From positions 27,692 through 39,267 of the forward strand of contig MU631670.1 in assembly GCA_026770615.1 (NCBI GenBank): a DNA stretch of 11,576 bases, read 5' to 3'. Origin of the DNA: Pavlovales sp. CCMP2436. Lineage: Eukaryota > Haptophyta > Pavlovophyceae > Pavlovales. Positions within the stretch are counted from its first letter, which is position 1, and each line of letters begins with the position of its first letter. Below the pieces are notes generated by a model that worked only from the letters and a program-made list of their open reading frames with translations, did not search any database and had not been told where the DNA came from. Below, in pieces: positions 6,936 to 11,576 of this stretch. Made by a program: the position numbers and the translations under genes.

Positions 6936-6955
6936 GCTCCGACACTGTACGGAGC
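6936..6955. other. small hairpin GCTCCG-ACACTGTA-CGGAGC
   Basis: Perfect 6-bp arms with an 8-nt loop. Parts recur at 7272-7290 (GGAGCACAAACT) and at 7343-7359 (GCTCCGACGCTGTACGG), so this is one member of a local dispersed repeat on both sides of the AT microsatellites. Confidence 0.5.
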
Positions 6956-6964
6956 ACAAACTAT

Positions 6965-6972
<8 letters not shown>

Positions 6973-7015
<43 letters not shown>
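6973..7015. repeat. (AT)n microsatellite
   Basis: About 21 AT dinucleotides following (AC)n. Together with a shorter TA run near 7116 and a second long one at 7169-7205 it frames a 150-bp unique segment (7016-7115) with no gene. Confidence 0.9.
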
Positions 7016-7016
<1 letters not shown>

Positions 7017-7163
7017 CTAATAGGGATTCAAGCTGGCGTCTGACTGTTCTGAGTGTTTTGCTGGTCTGAGCGCTGCGTCGCCCATTGCCTGCTGCGTGCC
7101 TTAGTCGACTGCGCTGTATATATATATAAATACATACATACATACAAAATAATAAAAACGTTT

Positions 7164-7168
<5 letters not shown>

Positions 7169-7205
<37 letters not shown>
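7169..7205. repeat. (AT)n microsatellite, second tract
   Basis: About 18 TA/AT dinucleotides. Between here and 7740 there is no coding sequence I can support; the interval holds short dispersed repeats, hairpins and a C/T-rich stretch at 7480-7550. Confidence 0.9.
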
Positions 7206-7208
<3 letters not shown>

Positions 7209-7291
7209 GAATATTTGCCGCATTCTAGTATACTGTATGAACGGCAGTATACTGTCGGAGCATGCCACCATGAACGGAGCACAAACTTATA

Positions 7292-7622
7292 TCTAATATT
7301 ACACGCGCTTGTAATATTTCATATTACACGAAAGACAGGCACGCTCCGACGCTGTACGGCATTCTAGTTTTTTTTGTCTTTTTTTTAGTTCTTTTAACGC
7401 CTCCCCACTTGCATCCCCTGTCGGGGGCGTAAAGGCATGGCTTAACTCTTGACCACCACTAAAAAAATAACATCGACGGTCACTCCCACCGTCCCCATCA
7501 CCACCACACTCACACCCTCACTCTCACCTCACCCCTCTTCCTTTCCCCCGCCGTTTTAGTTTCGTCAGTCTTTATTTCCTGCTTCTTCATTCTAGTATTT
7601 TTTCTAATATTACACGCGCTTG
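7292..7622. repeat. two exact copies of TCTAATATTACACGCGCTTG
   Basis: Copies lie at 7292-7311 and 7603-7622. Each is preceded within tens of bases by a CATTCTAGT block (7223, 7359 and 7588). In the first copy AATATTAC (7295-7302) pairs with GTAATATT (7311-7318) around an 8-nt loop; in the second copy CGCGC pairs with GCGCG around TT. These look like ends of a small mobile or rearranged repeat, but no full element can be delimited. Confidence 0.55.
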
Positions 7623-7628
7623 CGCGCA

Positions 7629-7655
7629 GACGCCTAGGCAAGTCGCCTGGGCGTC
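7629..7655. other. GC-rich hairpin GACGCCTAGGC / GCCTGGGCGTC
   Basis: Eleven-base arms with one mismatch and a 5-nt loop; the pairing continues outward (CGCA / TGCG) across a 2-nt bulge. It lies immediately 3' of the second TCTAATATTAC copy. No run of T follows. Confidence 0.6.
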
Positions 7656-7745
7656 CCTGCGTTGAGTGTGTCTGTGTTTTGGATTGTGCTGCTCAATGTT
7701 TGCTACTCACTGTCGTTCTTGAAATCAGTCTGACACTCTTCTCCT

Positions 7746-7780
<35 letters not shown>
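7746..7780. repeat. (ATG)n microsatellite
   Basis: About eleven ATG/TGA triplets ending in TTTTTT. Frames crossing it give poly-Ser, poly-Asp or stop codons and are not coding. Confidence 0.9.
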
Positions 7781-7783
<3 letters not shown>

Positions 7784-8024
7784 TTGATTTTTATATATAA
7801 AAAAAGGCACGGCGTGCGCGTGTCGAAGCGTTTGGATGAGTGACTATGATGAAGAGCATTCCGTACTCTGGCAGACGCTCGATGGTCTGCTCTCGGAAAA
7901 GGCGGCGCCTGGCGCGGCCTTCGCGGGCTTATGTATGTACATACGATTTCCATATTACATTGATATTGGTGCGAGTACGAATGTGTAACAGCTCGTGACA
8001 GCAATCAGATACCACTCTATCATC

Positions 8025-8301
8025 CGGTGCCCCATCACCTCGCCACGATGCCCGATCATCGCAGACCGCGCCGTGCGCATCTACTCCCGGTGCCCCTTCA
8101 CCACATCCTGGTGCCTCGTCACCTCGTACCGATGCTCTATTATTGCAGACTGTGCCGTGCGCACCTACTCCCGGTACCCATACACCACGTCCTGGTGCCC
8201 CGTCACCTCGCCCCGATGCTCGATCATCGCAAACTGGGCCATGTGCACCTACTCCTGGCGCCCCTTCACCATGTCTTGGTGCATCGTCACTTCGTACTGT
8301 G
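8025..8301 (+). repeat. 84-bp minisatellite (3.3 units) in a Pro/Ser-rich open frame
   Basis: Units start at 8025, 8109, 8193 and 8277 (partial). Because 84 is a multiple of three, every frame repeats every 28 codons, so open frames on both strands are expected. The most protein-like is the plus frame 7999-8385 (TGA stop), with units of the type GAPSPR-DARSSQT-PCAPTPGAPSPHP. Pro/Ser/Thr-rich spacers of this kind are common between integrase and reverse transcriptase in copia polyproteins, which suggests (weakly) that this is linker debris from another copia copy. There is no start codon or domain. Confidence 0.7.
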
Positions 8302-8522
8302 ATCTTCCCTCCAAACGGGCCTTTGAAACAATCCAGTAACCACGCTAAAGCACTCGGGCGGCAAGAAACCCAAAACCAAATATGAGCCAGCAAACTCAAA
8401 GTTTCCGAAACAAACTCATGAGCCAGCACGCCCGCAATTTCCCGCATCCCAAAGTCCTGCGCCCGAGGCCCATCCCCGACAAGGGGTGGGATAGACTGGA
8501 CCAACAGATAAGCCGCGTGTAT

Positions 8523-8556
8523 TTGCGATTTCTGTCCCTCGGGGGAAAAATCGCAA
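8523..8556. other. 9-bp hairpin TTGCGATTT / AAATCGCAA
   Basis: Perfect arms (8523-8531, 8548-8556) around a 16-nt loop containing CCCTCGGGGG. It lies within a 93-codon plus-strand frame (8382-8663) that I do not recognise and do not call a gene; 8302-8664 holds nothing else identifiable. Confidence 0.5.
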
Positions 8557-8664
8557 TATACGTGATACAGGCTAGTGACAAAGCAATAGTTTGGGCGTCG
8601 CGTAGGTGTGTCGCTCTTGCAGACGGTGCTGCATTTTCAGACAACGCGGGGGAGATGCAGTGAG

Positions 8665-8889
8665 GATCGGTCAGCGCGCCAGTCGAGAGTCGTCGTCGAT
8701 CGTCGTGTGTCTGAACTGATCAGCGGTGGGGACGGTATCCGTGTGCTCGGGGTGGATCCCTGGATCAGAGTGTTTTTTCAACGCTCATTTCCAGTGCGAT
8801 CCTCACGGGGACGGACGTTTAACAAACTTATCCAGTGAGATTTTCCCGGGGACGGACGTTTAACTAGAAACTTACACACACACACACAC
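8665..8889 (+). repeat. dispersed GGGGACGG repeat, longest copy, upstream of copia relic
   Basis: This is the longest member of the family. Its first part (8668-8790) matches the inverted fragment 5893-6008. From 8723 it also matches 10964-11092, with 40 identical bases at 8723-8762. The GGGGACGGACGTTTAAC block occurs twice in this copy (8807-8823 and 8848-8864), an internal tandem duplication absent from the other copies. It ends in (CA)n, which runs directly into the copia integrase frame. It may be part of an LTR, a 3' untranslated segment of copia elements, or an unrelated small element. Confidence 0.7.
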
Positions 8890-10932
8890 AACGTCATCAC
8901 GGTCTCTCGGCATGTGCTCTTCAACGAGTCCACCATCGCCGACAACACTTCAAGGAGCGCGCACTTTAGCGGCTCCAACCCGATCACCAACACCTCCGGA
9001 TTCCCCGACGACGACCAGATCGCCGCCGATAGAGCAGCCTATAGGGGTGAAGGCGAGGACGTCAACAACGACCCGCCGCCGCTCAACCAAGACTCAGACT
9101 CAAACGACATGACACGCTGCCGCCGCCGCGCACCGCCACGCCGACTTCATCCTTCAAGCCATCCTCAGAGCCTTCCTCTGAGCATTCCTCTCCGCCGATC
9201 GTTCGCCCGACCGGCGACCTCCACGTCGGGCTGCGTCAGCAATCACGACACAACTACACGGCCAACGTGGTCCTACTCGCCGCCGACGTGCCGAGGCCAG
9301 AGAACTTCAAGGACGCCATGGTCGGCGACTACAAGAATGATTGGGCCACTGCCATCATCGCTGAGCTCGAGTCCCACCGTGTTCTCCACACATGGGACGA
9401 ATTCTCCATCCGCGAGCGGGCGCCGATCATCCCGACCAAGTTCATCTTCAAGGTCAAGCCTCAAGCCGACGGGACGGTTGACAAGTACAAGGCGCGCATC
9501 GTCGCGCAAGGATTCCGGCAAATCCCAGGTCTCCACTACGACGAGACCTACTCCCCGACGCTGCGCTACGACTCGTTGCGTTTACTCCTCGCTCACGCCG
9601 CCTTCATGCGCAAGCCTGGCGACTCTCGCTGGCAAGCCTGCGGCGCAGATGTGTCATCAGCATACCTCAACGCTGAGGTCCCCGACGCGGAACAACTCCA
9701 CCTCGGACTCCCGCCGCTCTACCAGGCCAAGATCATCGCGCGCGCCGCCCGGCTTCAAGGTTGCGCTGCGCTGCCGCCGCGCCATCAACGGTCTCAAGCA
9801 GAGTGGCCGACTCTGGTGGAAGACTAATCTCGACATCATGGAACGCATCAAGTCCCACCGCATCAACGCCTCCTGGTCTATCTACCGCCGCATCCATGAG
9901 GACGGCTCCATCGACCTTGCGGGCTTGTTCGTGGACAACTTCATTCTGCTCTCGAGCTCTCCAAGCCCAACGGCATGCGCAGAGATCGTCGACGAGCTCA
10001 AGGGGTTCTACGACATCCGCTTCCTCGGCCCCATCAAGACCTTCCTCGGCGTCAACGTCGAGCAGGACGAGAAGAGCATCACAATGTTGATGCCTCTCTA
10101 CATCGCGACCTGCCTCGAGCGCTTCGACCTCTTGGGCATCTCCACGAAGATGTCCCCCATGATGATCGACCTCGACAAGCACGACGGCTCGGACGAGCCC
10201 GAGCTACTCGATCGCGAAGGCAGCTCCAACTTCCGCTCCATGGTCGGGGAGCTGCTCTTCATCTCCAAAACCTGTCGGCCGGACGTCGCCTTCGCATCAA
10301 GCTACCTCGCGCGCTCGATGGCATCTCCGACCAAGTCTGCGCTCGACGCCGCCAAGCGCGTTTGGCTCTACCTCGCTGGCTCGACAAACCAAGGTCTCCT
10401 CTACCGCAGCTGCAAGGCGTGCAAGGAGGAGACGTTGCCGCACCTAGTTGCCTACGTCGACTCTGACTGGGCAGCCGACCTCGAGCGCCGCCGCTCGACA
10501 ACTGGGCATGTCTTCTTCTTTGCAGGCGCGTCTGTCAGCTGGCGCTCCTCTCGGCAGTCTATCACCACGCTCTCGTCGACAGAAGCCGAGTACCTCGCCC
10601 TCGCCGACGCCGGCAAGGAGGCCATCTACTCCTGCGACATCCTCAACGACGTGGGTATCATCAAGGTCGACGCCCCGCTCCCGCTCTTTAAGGACAACAA
10701 GGGCGCGATCGACCTCGCGCACAACCCCAATTTCCACTCGCGCACCAAGCACATTGACATCCGGCATCACTTCATTCGCGACTGTGTCGAGCACAAGGTC
10801 ATCTCCATCCAGTAGGTGGGCACCAACGAAAACATCACTGACGGCTTCACCAAGCCGCTCGGAGGCGCCCAATTCAAGCTCTTCGCGAAACTGATCACGG
10901 ACTTGATCAAGCCAACGACCAAGTTCAAGTAG
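8890..10932 (+). pseudogene. Ty1/copia retrotransposon pol relic (integrase end, RT, RNase H)
   Basis: The frame at 8890 begins NVITVSRHVLFNES, the very end of a copia integrase, followed by a Pro/Ser/acidic linker. Near 9100 the frame shifts by one. 9240-9740 encodes the RT N-terminal half (VPRPENF, KFIFKVKPQADGTVDKYKAR, GLHYDETYSP, ADVSSAYLNA with the first catalytic Asp at 9648-9650). A second shift lies in the CG-repeat near 9737-9752. Then come PPGFKV, INGLKQSGRLWW, and LFVDNFILL where YVDD is expected (Asn codon 9937-9939). RNase H is well kept: YVDSDW (10453-10470), STEAEY (10579), FKDNKGAID (10687) and SRTKHIDIRHHF. A TAG at 10813-10815 interrupts just before GTNENITDGFTKPL; the natural end is TAG 10930-10932. 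Gag, protease and most of integrase are missing. Codon use is GC-rich like the host genes. Confidence 0.95.
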
Positions 10933-10963
10933 CAACTTCATCACTTTGGCGTTCTGGCAGCAT

Positions 10964-11092
10964 GCGGTGGGGACGGTATCCGTGTGCTCGGGGTGGATCC
11001 CTGATCTGAGTGTTTTTTTAACACTTAAATCCAGTGAGATCCTCCTGCAATGCCTCCCGGGGACGGACGTTAAACTAGAAACTTACACACAT
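10964..11092 (+). repeat. dispersed GGGGACGG repeat, copy downstream of copia relic
   Basis: It starts 31 nt after the pol stop. Bases 10964-11003 are identical to 8723-8762; the rest matches with small changes (a 10-nt insert TGCAATGCCT near 11046, and no internal duplication). It forms a direct repeat with 8723-8889 around the pol relic. Confidence 0.8.
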
Positions 11093-11126
11093 TCTAAACT
11101 GCATCATCCACCCTACTCATCAGATC

Positions 11127-11220
11127 GAGGGGGTGTGTCAAGGAAATCTAACACTGGTTAGATTTACCTGACTCGATCCTCCCGGACTCTCTCTCCGGGA
11201 CATTCGCAGTCCGGTTAAGA
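11127..11220 (+). mobile_element. polypurine tract and start of an LTR-like sequence
   Basis: GAGGGGG (11127-11133) resembles the copia polypurine tract and is followed by TGTGTCAAGG. An LTR beginning TG at 11134 or 11136 would fit the usual order: pol stop, about 200 nt, polypurine tract, 3' LTR. Within it AAATCTAAC (11144-11152) and GTTAGATTT (11157-11165) form a perfect 9-bp hairpin with loop ACTG. Further on CCCGGA/TCCGGG (11181-11199) and CCGGACT/AGTCCGG (11182-11214) give alternative stems. No LTR end or matching 5' LTR is in the window, so the boundary is inferred. Confidence 0.5.
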
Positions 11221-11294
11221 TAGCAAAGACATATCCTTACCAGGAAGATCAGGAAGATCGTTCCTATGATTAAACTTGAGCCGTTTCATTCTAA

Positions 11295-11576
11295 ATCAAT
11301 CTATGGGGTGTAGCAGGTTCACTCACCCGCTACACCAAGGCCGCAATCCTCCGCCTCTACCCCTCCAGCAAACTCGTGGTCAGCCGTCATGTTCGCGTCG
11401 ACGAGAGCTCCGTTATCAACCGCATCGGTACGCGCACTCGCACTCCGCTCGTCAACGTGGCAACGCCGACTGGCGATTGGCTGCCAGATGGACCTGCTCT
11501 CGAGTCCATCTCGCTCGACGATCTCGACACGATCTCAGCTGAGGGGGGGGACGACGACGAGCAGTCGCCGACTTCA
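11295..11576 (+). pseudogene. second copia fragment: integrase C-terminus, runs off the window
   Basis: Open from 11295 (after TAA 11292-11294) to the window end. The frame contains YTKAAILRLYPSSKLVVSRHVRVDES, matching the copia integrase C-terminal pattern (..lwdp.t.kvvvSRdV.FDE), then an acidic/Pro linker ending GGDDDEQSPTS. The upstream part (11295-11330) does not match integrase and is probably flanking or LTR sequence. It equals the same part of the polyprotein with which the first relic starts, but the two sequences differ clearly, so it comes from another copia lineage. The continuing reverse transcriptase should lie beyond 11576. Confidence 0.8.

Noticed and set aside
7294..7302. TAATATTAC, identical to the nonanucleotide of geminivirus-type rolling-circle origins
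   Set aside because: Here the bases form the arm and not the loop of the hairpin, there is no Rep-like gene or iteron set, and the sequence is AT-rich repeat DNA. Chance match.
8382..8663. 93-codon plus-strand frame starting MSQQTQSFRNK
   Set aside because: No recognisable domain, spans a hairpin, and the opposite strand is equally open; coding evidence is insufficient.
8914..10815. Single 633-codon frame read as one protein
   Set aside because: Between about 9113 and 9740 this frame is Ser/Arg/Thr-rich nonsense while the reverse transcriptase half is in the neighbouring frame. The continuous frame only reflects GC-rich lack of stops across two compensating frameshifts.
8890..10932. Retron or diversity-generating RT system
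   Set aside because: The domain order and motifs (integrase end, RVT_2-type RT, copia RNase H with KHIDIRHHF and FTKPL) are those of a Ty1/copia element; no msr/msd or template repeat is present.

Overview
The window looks like nuclear DNA of a eukaryote, most likely a GC-rich marine microalga (haptophyte- or stramenopile-like; this is inference). The reasons are: genes with short GT-AG introns and strong G/C bias at third codon positions; an opine-dehydrogenase-family enzyme; many microsatellites ((CA)n, (TAG)n, (CAR)n, (TA)n, (ATG)n, poly-G, poly-T); and Ty1/copia retrotransposon debris. Nothing looks bacterial: there are no operons and no Shine-Dalgarno spacing.

Layout. 1-1300: AT/GC-mosaic non-coding DNA dominated by simple repeats, with two small palindromes and a degenerate repeat. 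1395-1695 (+): the 3' part of a gene with half of a MYND-type zinc finger and a SAP-like C-terminal segment in a different frame, so either a short intron or a frameshift separates them. 1696-2109: AT-rich spacer with a nested fold-back. 2110-3541 (-): a convincing three-exon gene for an octopine/nopaline (opine) dehydrogenase family protein, 406 residues after splicing, with every expected motif. 3987-5096 (-): an intronless 369-residue protein with a coiled coil and one C2 domain that keeps all five predicted calcium-binding aspartates. These two genes lie in the same orientation, and each has a TATA-like AT box about 70-75 nt upstream of its ATG.

5100-8885 is accessory DNA without a recognisable complete gene. 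It holds a poly-G run, a small GTAGGGGCATCACCGTC tandem repeat, an inverted pair of relics encoding a 13-residue Ala/Lys-rich repeat, a (CAR)n tract, a strong 18-bp hairpin, AT microsatellites with short dispersed repeats, an 84-bp minisatellite, and copies of a dispersed repeat family recognisable by GGGGACGG motifs.

8890-10932 (+) is a 5'-truncated Ty1/copia pol relic (end of integrase, linker, reverse transcriptase, RNase H). It has two frameshifts, one premature stop and a YVDD-to-FVDN change in the reverse transcriptase active site. It is flanked by two direct copies of the dispersed repeat (8665-8889 and 10964-11092). After it come a polypurine tract and an LTR-like start with a perfect 9-bp hairpin (11127-11220), and then a second copia integrase fragment (11295 to window end). 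The retrotransposon pieces appear nested or tandemly rearranged.

The most unusual items are: the opine dehydrogenase intron that is in frame, stop-free and splits the catalytic Asn-x-x-His-Pro motif; the GGGGACGG repeat family with a direct and an inverted fragment abutting; and the two copia fragments that both begin in the integrase C-terminus. I see no clear evidence of a wholly new defence or mobile system.
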